Below, one piece after another: positions 36,331-48,510 of a stretch of 64,000 bases of DNA; the stretch's first letter is position 1; every line of letters starts with the position of its first letter. The translations under genes were made by a program, and so were the position numbers. The notes beneath the pieces were generated by a model. That model saw nothing but the letters and a program-made list of their open reading frames with translations. It ran no database searches and had not been told where the DNA came from. Origin of the DNA: Datura wrightii (Eukaryota > Streptophyta > Magnoliopsida > Solanales > Solanaceae); the NCBI GenBank assembly GCA_035772735.1, contig JASDFA010000016.1, positions 149,246,501 through 149,310,500 on the forward strand, in the 5' to 3' direction.

Positions 36331-37745
36331 TGTAACACCTCAAAAGTCCCTATGCTTAGACTCTAGATTTGGAGTATTAAACTAAATGAAAATTGGAATT
36401 TCTCCTCAGAACGAGCCTCATTACACCTCGTGGCATGAAGATATGAACCGTACCAACACTGGTAGCAAGGAGTCCAATGAAGTCAACAAATTTCTCCAAG
36501 AAACCACAGCAGAAACCCCACGGCTTGTACTAGGATTGTCCAGCCCATATTGAGGAGTCATGGTAAGGAATTTTGAGAAGTATTCAAGGATTTTGAGGTA
36601 ACCACGAGCCATGGTACGACCCATGGTATAGTAGTACGGGTTATAGTATCTTTCTGTAGGATGAACTTTAGAGAATAACTAGTGTGGTTTTAGGTGGTAC
36701 GAGCTCATGAAACGGTCTGTGCTATCATGGTACGAATCGTACCATATGTCCATAGGATGGAGTATCAGAGAAGTGGAAATTAGTCTAGTCTAAAACAGAT
36801 GGTCACCACGAGTCTTGGTGATAGCCAATGACTCATTGTGTGGGTCATTGGTACTAGTCGGGAAATTTTAAGTACAATTTTTTAGAGGCTATTTCATAAC
36901 TTCCCACTCTTTTAATTCCTAAGCTACGTCGTATTGGGGTAATTTGGAATGGAATTTAGGGGATTAATCAATCATTCATTCTTATTCTCTCCTAAACTCT
37001 CTAGAGCAAACCATAGAAGATGAAGGAACTCTCTCAAGAAAGGCAAAGATGTTTTCTTCTCCAGTTATGTGAGACTTCAAACAGAGGGTTTTCTTCCACC
37101 ATTGTGTCCCAAGATTTTTGGAAACCCTAGTTGTGTAGTTTTCTCTAGAAATGATGATTTAGGGTTTTTCTTCCAATGTCAAAATTCCCTATCTCCTCCA
37201 TTTCTTTAGGCCTTCATGACAAGAATTATGATATACACATAGTGTTATTTCCATGATATCATTTTCAGATTATACAATATATTTTCCACGATCTAGATTT
37301 TACATGTATTTAGGGATCTTGTTTTATAAACTAGCATTACCTTTAATTAGCATGATTTGTCAAAGTACATTTGATTTTCTGAAGAATATGAATTTATTCC
37401 TTACTGTGTTCCTTGCATTCTCTATATAATTATTATCATTAATAATATTAGACATAGCAGTAATCTCAGTATTTTCAGTATTTTCAGTATTATCAATTTA
37501 TCAAGTCCTATAGACTCTCAAGACACTTTCAAATAAGTGGTTTTTGACTTAGTCTCAGGCATCAGGTTTTGATCTATCAGTATATGTGTATATATAAGTA
37601 TCCAATTGGGAGTATACTTAGCATCAAGTGGGCCAGTATTCAGTGCCCCTAGGTTTTCAGAACTACATGCCACTGTAGGTTATTATCCCGAATGGGCCTT
37701 AATTAAGTTATCACACAGGCATGCCTTTATACCTTGGCAAGGTAT
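36331..37745 (+). repeat. LTR of G, left part, broken by O
   Basis: It starts TGTAACACCT after a polypurine tract. It is colinear with the P LTR (end of this part TACCTTGGCAAGGTATA matches P near 5155-5170). At 37746 the sequence changes to the O LTR, at a point about 120 bp inside that LTR. The tail of a same-subfamily LTR resumes at 54375. Confidence 0.75.
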
Positions 37746-39756
37746 AATTAGGTGACTCGTGGAGTGAAGAGAGAGTTGGTTGGATTTTGTGAATTGGGGG
37801 TTGAACATGAGACAAGCCACGACTCATGGTCAGGGAAACGATTCATGCAGTCAGTCGGGGTTAGGGTTAGGAGCCTACATGAAGGTGGAAATTTTTAGTA
37901 GTGAACCCAACGTCTCATCACCACGAGTCGTCCCTCAGGTAACGAGTCATCCTGTCCCTCATTGGGACTGGTAGTATGACTTTTCATGCAAAATTATTAA
38001 AGGTTTTTCCGTAATTCCTAAGCTCCTAAGACCTAAACTACGTCGTTTTAAGCTCAGATATATGTGTTTTAAGAGGGTTTAACTTATTCTATACCTATTC
38101 CTCTCCATGCATCCAAGCTTAGAAGTTCCTAAGGGTGATCAAGCCTAGAAATTCAACAATTCTCCTTCAATTTCCTTTGGTCATTAAGGAAGGTCGAGAA
38201 ATCAGAAGTACCCAAGTATGTAGGGTCATGAATTGGTGTATTCATCCACTCCCATGCCCAATTTCTTTTCAAGATTCATAGAAATCCTAATTGATGAATC
38301 TATGGGGTTTTTTACCCAACTTATGAATTCTTTAAGTATCTATCATGGGTATACTCTATTCATGTTTTTGATGTTGAATTCATATTTATGGGCATGTTTT
38401 ATAATATTTGCAATTACAATTCATGTTTTCAAAGTTTTACAAATATGATTCCCAATTATGAAAGTTTATGAAAGGTTGAGATTGTGATATATGTTTTCAA
38501 GTATAATGAGATGTATATGATAAAATTTGGGTCACCCATGTTTATATCCATGATTTTTACTATCTAAAGTATGTTTAAGTTTGGGAAAGCCCATATGATC
38601 AAGTATGTTTCATGATTTACTCAATGTCATGTTGTTAGATTACCACATGGTTTTGGAGTCTAAACTCCTATTTTTCAGCTTGTGGTACGGTTTGAGCTAA
38701 GGCTCCTCATGTTATGTTTTCAAATTATGCATGTATTATTATGATTCAGCTTCGTCGCAAGACGATGGTTTAGCTTCGTTCAAAAATGATGGAGAGAATA
38801 TGCATATTTTTGAGAGTAGTGTCCAGCATCGAGTAGGATAAGGGTTCAGTCAACCTTATGGCTCATAACTACGTGCCAACATCGGTATGTTAAACTTATT
38901 TGGGACCTCCATTATGAGCTTTCCCTGCCCCAAGGGGCCTTCATCTTGATATCAATATCATGGTAGCGTTCTTAGACCTGGCAAGACTTTGTATTGCTCT
39001 GTCCACTTGAGTACAATAGTCGGGACCATGTAAGCTCCATCATGATATTGTGGGTTATATGAAGAGTTTGACATTATTTCTCATGATTTTAGTTATGCAC
39101 GTCGTTAGTCATGATATTATGTTTTTAGCATGTTTGACCCAAATGTTCTATTTTATTTATGAATAATCAGTTTTAGCTTTGGATCATTCGATTTAATTAT
39201 GATATTCAGTTTTGTTTAAATCATGCTTACAGATAATGGCATGCAAGCCCTACTTTGTTATGATATGCATGATTCATGATTTTGACATACTAAGTAGTTT
39301 TACTTATCTTGCATACTCGGTATATTCCACGTATTGACCACATACTTTATTCTGTATCGTTTCATGATACAGGCTCAGACATCCAGGTTCAGTCCCACTA
39401 TTAGCCAGATCCTCAGAGTAGCATCTTCTAGCTAGAGTTCGTGAGTCCTCACCCTTCAAGGAGCCTTTTATTCAGCTTTTGTTTAGTATATTCAGTTTTA
39501 ATGAGGTGGAGTCTTATACCATCAACTTGTCTATATGTAGAGGCTTATCAGACATAGTATGTTTTAAGTTTCAAATCGCTGTTATGTATTCAAATATACG
39601 ATGTTGTTTGATTTTCAGACTTCCTCTATTATATATGATAGACCTCTGCATTATTGTGTTGAGCTATAGATGTCATGTTCATGCAATGGGTCAACTTAGA
39701 GCCTCTTGGGGTTCTTTGTCCCTTGTCTCGATCTGGGCCTATGTTCGGGTCGTGAA
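37746..39756 (+). repeat. 5' LTR of O, start missing
   Basis: It aligns with 52342-54374 of the 3' LTR from GGTGACTCGTGGAGTGAAG onward. It ends GGGTCGTGAAA, with the terminal CA decayed. It contains TTGATATCAATATCATGG (38947), a variant of the palindrome in A and C, and the promoter-proximal motif cluster at 37750-37960. Confidence 0.85.
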
Positions 39757-39759
39757 AAT

Positions 39760-39773
39760 CTTGGTATCAGAGC
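39760..39773 (+). promoter_or_regulatory. Initiator-Met PBS of O
   Basis: CTTGGTATCAGAGC is a perfect match to the usual TGGTATCAGAGC site pairing with initiator-Met tRNA. Confidence 0.9.
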
Positions 39774-39967
39774 ATTAGTTTTTGAAGTATCCTAGGGTGT
39801 CTGAAAGAAGCATCAAGTAGAGTCTTTTTATTAGGTGTGAAGAGCGCCAAAATAATGACGAAGAGGCTATGAAATATTATAGGAAACGTCCCTTCTTTCA
39901 TGATCTATGTCGTGCGGTGAAATATCTCCCTATCCTTCTAACTTGTACTAAACGCATTTGTAGAATC

Positions 39968-41200
39968 ATGCCTCCTCAACGAGTTAATGGAAGAAGAAAT
40001 GGAAATGGAAATGGCCACAAGAATGGCAATAGGGATGGGAACCAGCAGGCCCTACCATCCTTCGAGGATTATGTTCCCGAGCAGGTGGCCCATACAGAGT
40101 TTAGGGCTGCCATCTAGATGTTGCCAAAGGATTTGACCGCCTAGGTCAACCAACAAGTTATAGTGCATGTCCCCTAGAATAGGAATGTGGAAGCAGCAAG
40201 AGTCAGTGATTCTCTTAGGATGAACCCCCCAGAGTTTCTTGGTTCAAAGATGGACAAGGATCCATACGATTTTATTAATAAGATTAAGAAAATCACCCAG
40301 ATCTTGGGGGTGATAAGGAAGGAATGCATAAACTTAGCCTCTTATCAGCTGAAAGGTGTTGCACACGTCTGGTTAAGACAGTGGAAGGATGGTACGAAAG
40401 TGGGAACTGGCCCTATTGGTTAAGATGAGTTCCATACCACGTTCATGGATTAGTTCTTTCCCCAAGATATGAGGGAGATCAAAGTAGCTGAATTTTTTAA
40501 CTTGAGGCAGAACAACATGACGGTGTAGGAATATGCCTTAGAGGTCACCCGCCTATCCAAATATTCCCCAAAGATGGTGGCAGATCAGAGGGCTCGAGTG
40601 AGTCAGTTCGTGCATGGGATAACAGACTATTTGGTAAAGGATTGCTGGGCCACGATGCTTCATTAGGACGTTGACTTCTCACGGATAGTTTTGTACGCCA
40701 GCAGATAGAGGCAGTACATGTCAGTGAGAGGGAGAGAGAGGTCAAGAGGGCTAGTACTCATAGCTTTGGATTCTCCCAGCAAAGATCTGGTGGTGGGCAC
40801 TGTCAGCAGTCCCACCAGAGGTCACCAGCCCCAGCACCGTCAGCAGCGAGTGTGCCATCAAAATCTAGGTGCAACCAGAAGGGACAAGCATCAAGATCTC
40901 AGGTCAGGGGAGTAGATCTGTGAAGCCCAGTATTCTAGATTGTGACATGTGTGGCTGGAGACACACTGGTCAGTGCTTAGCAGGTACAAGTGCTTATTTC
41001 GAGTGTGGGAAGCCCGAACATGTGCTCAGAGATCATCCAGAAGCTAAACCAGGCCATGGTAGAGGTCGAGACCCAGCCACTAGTTCAACAGCCCCAGCAG
41101 CACGCATAGCTCATCAGGGAGCCTCCATTAGTGCAGATGGTGGTCAGCGTTTGAACAAATTCTATGCCGTCACATCTCGTTAGGAGTAGGAGGCCTCTCA
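39968..41200 (+). pseudogene. O gag
   Basis: The likely start is the ATG at 39968 (MPPQRVNGRRNGNGNG), after an untranslated leader. The N-terminal EFRAAI region is followed by a stop. The capsid (40187-40690) shows RMNPPEFLGSKMDKDPYDF, ASYQLKGVAHVWLRQWKD, MREIKVAEFFNLRQNNMTV and RLSKYSPKMVADQRARVSQF, with stops replacing tryptophan, arginine or glutamine codons in several places. The zinc region (40940-41040) gives CDMCGWRHTGQCL and FECGKPEHVLRDHP, in which the last cysteine of the knuckle is histidine. The full-length Gag layout contrasts with B and C, which lack the capsid. Confidence 0.85.
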
Positions 41201-41830
41201 ATATGTAGTCATTAGTTTGTTACGAGTATTCCACCTTGACGTATATATGTATTGTTAAATCCAGAGGTTACATTATCTTTTATGACACCCTATGTTGCTA
41301 GTAGTTTGGGAGTCAGTCCTGAAGTCCTATCAGAACCATTCTAAGTCTCTACTTCAATTGGTGATTCAGTTATAGCTCGACAGGTATATAGAAATTTCCC
41401 TGTCATAGTCCTTCAGAATGTCACCTTAGTAGATTTAGTAGATCTAGCCATGACATATTTTGATGTTATCTTTGGCATGGATTGGCTATATGCATGTTAT
41501 GCCTCAATAAATCGTAGAACCCGTGCGGTAGAGTTCCAGTTTTTGGGTGAGCCAGTCCTAGAGTTTAAGGGTAGTTCAGATGTACCTATAGGTCTCTTCA
41601 TTTCCTACCTTAAGGCCAGAAAGATGATCCCTAAAGGTTGAGTGTACCATCTAGTTAGGGTTAATAAAGATACATCTGAAACCTCGACTATCCGGTTAGT
41701 TCCTATAGTGTGTGAATATCCAGAAGTGTTTCTAGATGATTTAATAGGAATTCCTCTCGAGTGGGAGATCGATTTTTGTATTGACCTTCTTTTCGATATG
41801 CAGCCTATATTTATTCCTCCTTAAAGAATG
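41201..41830 (+). pseudogene. O pol: protease and linker
   Basis: Retropepsin fragments lie in shifting frames: VVISLLRVFH (41205), a region near SLGVSPEV (41305), TYFDVIFGMDWLYACYASIN (41450-41510). The linker VYHLVRVNKDTSETSTI, YPEVFLDDLIGIPLEWEIDF ends at IFIPP (41821). Stops at 41640 and 41822 break the frame. The DTG-type active site is not readable. Confidence 0.75.
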
Positions 41831-42560
41831 GCTCTAGCTGATCTAATAGAGTTGAAGGAACACTTGAAAGATCTCTTGGAGAAGGGTGTCATCATACCTA
41901 GCAAATACCTGTGGGGTGCACCAGTTCTCTTTGTTTGGAAGAAGGATGGTTCCCTTCAGATGTTCATTGATTATCGATAATTGAACAAGGTCACTGTTAA
42001 GAATAGGTATCCTCTCCCCAGAATTGATGACTTGTTTGACCAACTTCAAGGTGCCAAGTGTTACTCAAAGATAGACCTCAGATCCGGGTATCATCAACTC
42101 AGGGTTTGGGAGAGTGACATTCTAAAGACAACCTTCATGAATATGTATGGTCACTACGATTGTAGTTATGTCTTTTGGATTAACGAATGCTCCTGCAACT
42201 TTTATGGATTTGATGAACAGGGTGTTCAAGCCGTATTTTGATATGTTCTCAAAGCAAGGAGGAGCATGATGCTCATTTAATGGTGGTACTATGACCCTTA
42301 AGGATCTCTAGTTGTATGCTAGGTTCAACAAGTGTGAGTTTTTGTTAAACTCGATAGCATTTTTGGGTCGTGGGGTGTCAAGTGAGGGTGTACAGGTGGA
42401 CTATCAAAATATAGAAGCGGTGAAGAATTGTCCTAGACCAGTTAGTCCCTCAAATAATAGTAGTTTCTTAGGCCTAGCTGGTTACTACAACAGATTTGTG
42501 GAAGGATTTTCATCCATTGCAGCACTGTTGACTAAATTAACCTAGAAGAATGTGAAGTTT
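41831..42560 (+). pseudogene. O pol: reverse transcriptase, active site deleted
   Basis: Well preserved at the start: WGAPVLFVWKKDGSLQMFID, LNKVTVKNRYPLPRIDDLFD, QLQGAKCYSKIDLRSGYHQL (41900-42110), the last containing the first catalytic aspartate. The MSFGLTNAP-like block is frameshifted. After FKPYFDMF (42225-42248) about 11 codons are missing, exactly those of the catalytic FIDD-type box, and translation resumes in a stretch resembling the SEEE..HL helix. The distal part is readable: LYARFNKCEFLLNSIAFLG and FLGLAGYYNRFVEGFSSIAA (42310-42530). Confidence 0.85.
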
Positions 42561-42920
42561 CAATGGTCGGAGCCTTGTGAGAAGAGCTTCCAAGAGTTGA
42601 AGACTCGACTCACCTTAGCACTAGTGTTGACGCTACCTGAGGGTACCGATGGGTTTGTGGTATATTGTGATGCTTCAAGGATTGGCCTTGGTTGTGTATT
42701 AATGCATCACAGTTAGGTTATAGCCTATTCTTCCAGGCAGCTGAAGGTGCATGAGAAGAATTATCCGTATCATGATCTCGAGTTGGCAGCAGTACTATTT
42801 ACCTTGAACATTTGGAGACACTATCTATACGACATCCATGTTGATGTGTTTACAGACCATAAAAGCCTACAATACGTATTTACCCAAAAGGCTCTAAATT
42901 TACGTTAGAGAAGGTGGTTG
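42561..42920 (+). pseudogene. O pol: RNase H
   Basis: Translation gives LPEGTDGFVVYCDASRIGLG with the first aspartate, SSRQLKVHEKNYPYHDLELA with the glutamate, and DVFTDHKSLQYVFTQ with the next aspartate. One stop follows the HHS motif at 42714. Otherwise it is the best-preserved RNase H in the window. Confidence 0.85.
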
Positions 42921-44365
42921 GAGCTTTTGAAAGATTATGATATGAGTATCCTTTATCAACTGGGAAAGGATAATATGGTGGAAGACGCTCTTAGTAGGCT
43001 TTTTATGGAGAGTATGACCCATGTAGATAAGGAGAGGAAAGAGTTAGTAAAGGATATGCATCATCTTACATGACTAGGAGTGCGTCTTGTTGACTCGACG
43101 GATGGTGGTGTCATTGTGCAAAATGGATCAGAATCTCCTTGGTGATTGAAGTCAAGGCTAGGCAAGACGAGGACCCTTCTTGGTAAAGTCAAAGGAATCT
43201 ATTCAGAATCTTCTCCCAAGGGGGAGATGGTGGGCTTCGATATTATGGTCATTTGTGTGTTCCAAGCGTTGATGATTTGAGAGATCGGATGTTGCATGAG
43301 GCTTATGGTTCCAAATATTCTATACAACCACAATGCAACCAAGATGTACCATGACCTATGGGAAGTTTATTAGTGGAATGGCATTAAGAAGGACATAGTA
43401 GAGTTTGTGGCCAAGTGTCCGAATTTTCAACAGGTGAAGGTTGAGCATCAAAGACCTAGAGGTGTTATTCAAGACATGAGTATCCCTACTTGGAAGTGGG
43501 AGAAATCAATATGGACTTCATTACGGGGTCCCCTCATACTCGTCGACAGTATGACTCTATTTGGGTGGTTGTAGATAGGTTGACTAAAGCAGCTCATTTC
43601 CTACCGGTCAAAACCACCAATTCAGCGGAGGATTATGCTAAGTTGTATTCGGAAGCTAGTTAGGTTTCATGGAATTCCCTTGTCCATCATATTAGATAGA
43701 GCTATTTAGTTTACCTCCCAATTTTGGAGATCGTTTCAGAAGGGACTTGGTACTTAGGTTAAGCTTAGCATAACATTTCACTCGCAAACAGATGTTCAGT
43801 CTGAGTGGACCATTTAGACTCTTGAGGACATGTTCAGAGCGTGTGTGATTGATTTCAAAGGTAGTTGAGATGATCATTTGCCTCTTATTGAATTTTCATA
43901 TAACAAAAGCTACCATTCCAACATTCAGATGGCTCCGTTTGAGGCTTTTATGGGTGGAGGTGTAGATCACCTATTGGTTGGTTTGAGGTCGGTGAAGTTG
44001 TTGTTATAGGAGTACATTCTGTCCATGAGGCTATGGAGAAGGTTCATCTGATAAGGGAAAGGTTGAAAATAGCTCAGAGTTGGCAAAAGTTCTATGCGGA
44101 TGTGAGGAGGAGAGAGCTTGAGTACGAAGTTGATGATTTAGTGTTTTTGAAGGTGTCTCCCATGAAGAGAGTCATGAGGTTTGGAAAGAAGAGGAAACTT
44201 AGTCCCTGTTATGTTGGCCCATACCGGATTGCGACACATGTTGGCAGGGTGTCTTACGAGTTAGAGTTTCCCTCAGAAATGGCTCTAGTGCATCCAGTTT
44301 TCCATATATCGCTTTTAAAAAAGTTCATGGGTGATCAGACTTTGGTTATCCCGGTGGAGAGCATA
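42921..44365 (+). pseudogene. O pol: integrase up to the C insertion
   Basis: Linker (DYDMSILYQLGKDNMVEDAL), decayed zinc-binding region (FVAKCPNFQQVKVEHQRPRG, second cysteine of CxxC lost), core with VVVDRLTKAAHFLPVKTTNS and IILDRAI, then QTDVQSEWTI, with frameshifts around 43540-43700. From 44033 an open frame of about 110 codons gives the C-terminal part: EKVHLIRERLKIAQSWQKFY, LEYEVDDLVFLKVSPMKRVM, VHPVFHISLLKKFMGDQTLV and PVES. It breaks at 44361, where element C begins, and resumes at 51774. Confidence 0.85.
44361..44365 (+). repeat. Target-site duplication of C, left copy (GCATA)
   Basis: GCATA here corresponds to GCGTG at 51769-51773. The two differences are both G/A transitions, one in a CpG. 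The integrase reading frame continues directly across the two copies. Confidence 0.75.
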
Positions 44366-45035
44366 TGTCATGACCCGAACATAGGCCCGGATCGAGACAC
44401 GAGAAAAGGAGGCTCGAGAGACTACAAAGTCAACCCATGGTATGAACATACATCTAACTCCAATCAAATAAAGAAAAAGACTCAACATAATAAACATAAC
44501 AAAAGTCTAAGCATAACATAAAATACGAATATACAACACGAGTCCAAAGCTGAATATGATCTATTGTCTAAAGAGCCTCTAATTCTGATAAGTTGATGGG
44601 ACAAGACCCCATCTAACTCTGTAAATCTGAAACAAAAAATACGTAAACATGACTAAATGGAAACCAAGGGGCCCTCGACAGATGAGGATGCACCAATAGA
44701 GACTGGATGCTAACTGTAGAAGCTGGCTAGAGACAGGGTTAATTCCGAAGATTGGAGCCTGTATGATACATCATAGAGTATGCGGTCAGTATGTGCAATG
44801 TACCTAGTATGCAAGGTAAGTAAAACCTCTAAAATAAGTAAAATAATTCAAAACATGCATAATATAAAACACAATTAAGATAAAAATTTGAGAGTAGGGC
44901 TTGCATGCTTTTTCTGAAATCATGATCTGAGCATGATTGAACGTCATAACTGAATCGAATGACCCTAAGCTGAAATCTGGTGATTGTAAGTAAAACTAAC
45001 CATTGGGTCAAACCTACTATATATATGTATATGCG

Positions 45036-45066
<31 letters not shown>

Positions 45067-46586
45067 TGAATGGTTAACATACGTAACTAAAATCATGAGG
45101 AATAACGGGAGACTCGTCATATAACCGACATTACCACGATAGAGATTATTTAGTCCTGAATATCACACACAAGTGGGTAGAGCTGTCCAAAGCCTTGCCA
45201 GGGCTAAGAACGATACCATGATATCGATATCAAGCTTAAGGCCCCTTAGGGCAGGGGAAAGCTAAAAAGGATGTCCCAAAGTGATCTGATCATACCTACG
45301 TTGGTGCGTATTTCTGATGCATAGGGTTGACTGACCCTTAGCCTACTCGGCGCTAGACACTACTCCCAAAAAAATCATGCATATCCTCTCCATCATTTTT
45401 CAACGAAGCTGACCATCGTCTATTGACAAAGCTTAATATTCATATACATATAAAATCTGGAATCATACATGAAGAGTCTTGGTTCAAATCATACCACAAG
45501 CTGAATAAAATTGGGGTCTAGACTCCAAAACCATGTGGTAAGCTAATTAACTTTAAATCATAAATCGTTCGTGAACATATGGGCTTGCCCAATACTTAAA
45601 CATACTTGAAAATACTTAATTCACTTGAAAACATGATTGTAGACATGGGTAACATGGAAACATGCTTTTCAACAATAATATCTCATCATACTTGAACATT
45701 CATAAAAAATCTCAACTTTCATGAACTTCTCATGTATGGGCATTTTAATTTTTAAAACTTGAAAACTTTCTTATAATTGAAAACAACGTAAAACTTGCCC
45801 ATGAATCATAATTCAATGATAGAAACATGCTTAGATCATACCCATGGTAGAAACATAGGAAATTCATGCATTGGGTTAGAAACCCGATAGGATCAACATA
45901 TAGATTTTCATGAATTAGAGAGGGATTGGGCATGGGTGTGAACAAATTCACCCATTGATAACCCTACATATCTGAAGGGATCTGATTCTATAACTTCTCT
46001 TATTTCCCAAGAAAAAATTGTGAAGAACCTTGAAGAATTATCCTTGATCACCCTCCCTAGACTTCTACTCTTGCATGCATGAATAGGAATAGCTTAGAAT
46101 AATTTTTTCCCTCTTAAAACCAAATATTCATAGCTTAAAAAGAAGTAGTTTAGCAATTATGGAAATGCCCTTAATAAACTCATAGGGAAAAATAGCCTAC
46201 CAGTCCTCATGAGGGACTGGACGAGTCATTACTACAGGGCACGAGTCGTTTAGTGCACTGCCAATTTCCCTTAAAGGGTCCCACGAGGGACCCAACAGAT
46301 CATCATTGGTGAACACGACTCGTGATCCTCACTGCCCAAAAATCCTCAACTCCTGTCAATTGTGACCACGGCTGACTGAATGAGTCATGGGATCTGACCA
46401 CGACTTGTGTTCATGCTCGTGGTTACCTAAAACCAACTCAAGTCCAACACTCTACCACGAGTCACTTCTTGACTCGTGGTCTACCCCACGGGTCCAGTAA
46501 CGACCCATTCTGTGACCTGGTGCAGATTATCTAGTTTTCTCCGTTTCAACTCACGGGTATAGCCTTAAGGCTTCTGGGGTATAACA
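44366..46586 (-). repeat. 3' LTR of C
   Basis: The LTR is 2221 bp, from TGTCATGACCCG to GGGGTATAACA. The purine tract (complement of 46587-46600) marks its start. It has the TGATATCGATATCA palindrome (45219-45232), the CCAGTCC...GGACTGG inverted repeat (46200-46220) and an (AT)n tract (45018-45064). Confidence 0.9.
45018..45064. repeat. (AT)n microsatellite in C 3' LTR
   Basis: A 47-bp interrupted TA tract ending TATCATGAATGGT. Its counterpart in the 5' LTR (50192-50215) has 24 bp and the same flanks. Confidence 0.9.
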
Positions 46587-46799
46587 ATATTTCCCCCTTG
46601 GAAACATTTGTCCTCGAATATTGAGAATCATATAGAAAAGCAGAGAAACGCAGTCATCATACTCAAGTACTGACATATAAGCTGAAAACTGATGGAATGA
46701 TGAACTATTATTTAAACTACATGACTGAACTGAAATCATGAATCATACAAACATCCATATACATGAAACAAACTACGGCACATGAACCAAACATGAACT

Positions 46800-47170
46800 G
46801 AATAATGTTTTAGGGCAAAACCTAATACCTCAATCTGGAACTAAGCCAATAAGAAATAAATGTGGGTATCTAGCCAACATATCTGCTTCGGCTTCCCTCG
46901 TAGCTCCCTCAACATGCTGATTTCTCCATAAAACTTTAACTGAAGCTACTTCCTTGGTCCGTAGATTGCAAACCTGTCGATCCAGTATTTCCACCGGAAC
47001 CTCTTCATAACTAAGGTTGTCTTTCACACCTACACGCTCCACCAAAACAACTAGAGCTGGGTCCCCCAAACACTTCTTCTATAGCGATACATGAAAATAA
47101 GATATGGAAGCTAATTTTGAGGGAAACTCTAATTCATATGCCACCTTGCCAACCCTCTTCACAATCCAGA
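46800..47170 (-). pseudogene. C chromodomain and end of integrase
   Basis: The open part (46830-47069) reads MGDPALVVLVERVGVKDNLS, YEEVPVEILDRQVCNLRTKE and ASVKVLWRNQHVEGATREAE, the chromodomain with its aromatic and tryptophan positions kept except W to R in the ATWE motif. Just upstream (47100-47170) are ELEFPSKLAS- and VKRVGKVAY-like fragments. At 47170 it jumps to a linker fragment, so the integrase core is missing. Confidence 0.8.
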
Positions 47171-47371
47171 GCGCATAGACGAACCTAATATCGAAGCACA
47201 CCATCTCCCCCTTTGTGGAAGACCTTTACCTTCTGATTTTGGATGACTTACTTCAGTTTTACCAAAATAGGGTCTTCTTCCTCTCTAGCTTCCACATTAG
47301 TCACCAAGGATGATTCTGATCCTTTATAAACAATAACACCGCCATCGGTCAAGTCAACCAAACGAACCCCT
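47171..47371 (-). pseudogene. C RNase H-IN linker fragment
   Basis: It is similar to B 19330-19526 (CTAATATCGAAGCACACC, CATCTCCCCCTTT) and ends at AACCCCT, the same junction as in B. Confidence 0.7.
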
Positions 47372-48510
47372 AAAATTCATGATAAGAATTTTGAAGTCCT
47401 GAACCTCTGAGTTTTCACCTTTTATGATAAAGATCGTGCCAAATATGCAAAATATTCAAAATCCACCCAAAACTCATTCCGAAATCCTCCGGTCAAAACC
47501 CAAATATGCAATTCAATCATAAAACCCATTCTGGACCAGTTGGAATCATCAAATTACCAATATAAGATTGTTTTGATCAAAAGTTGACAATGGTCACACT
47601 TAGCCTCCTCGAAGATCATAATTTCAACTAAAGGTTCAAGTCACTCCCGAATCACCTCAGGATCCATGCAAACTATCCTACTAAGTCATAAATTAACATC
47701 CAAAACAAACAGAGCTTTCAAAACCCAAATGCGAGCTCGTTAACCTAAAATGTTGAATCTAGTAAAACCTCTCAAACCTCAAATCATCCAAAATCGAAAA
47801 TATCACCGGACCTTCATTAGATCATATCAAAAAGGGTATCATCCCCCTCCGCAAGTCATGAATAACCAAAAAAATATATGGAAAGTTTTAACCCAGGGAA
47901 ATGAATCAACAATCAAAATGACCATGTAGGTTGTTGCACTTCCTGGACTTCTACATACCCGACACCTAAGGCAGGGATAGAGAGTTACCTTGAACATACC
48001 CTTTTTAACCATCATCTCCATCATGGGGAACATGCATAGGTTTAGAGTAAGGGAATTATGAGCACGAAATATTTAAGAAATCTATGTTGGGCATATACCT
48101 GATATAGCACGATCTTACGAGCCACTAGGGCAAATCTTAGGGGCTGAGCATGCTGAGATACATGAGTTCACATACATAACGAGGGTCATGACATGAAGTT
48201 GAATGGGTATTATAGGGATCAGTGACTGTCGGGGTTACCTATCATCTTAGGTTTCTGAACATAAGCTTGAGTTGAGCGTAGCATCGGGAAAAACATAAGA
48301 AAACATCTAAAGGGGAAGGGACGTACTACACCCAAATACTATTTATAGAACTTCCGTACTAGAAAACGCAAGACCTGACTCCACCCTTCACTTACCATTT
48401 CCCTACCTTCCATGAACTAAATATCATATTAAAATACATAAAGGGATCTTGTACCTCATACAGTAGTTCTTGGAACTAACAATCATGGTAGGTTCGATAG
48501 GAAGACTTAT
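47372..48510 (-). other. Non-coding replacement segment of C
   Basis: This is the counterpart of B 19527-20715. It is similar over its full length but carries small indels. The longest open frame is 64 codons (47839-48033, -), not maintained in B. It replaces protease, RT and RNase H. Confidence 0.75.

Noticed and set aside
39869..44365. Endogenous pararetrovirus
   Set aside because: Pol order with integrase, chromodomain, LTRs and PBS identifies Ty3/gypsy. No movement protein or coat motif was seen.
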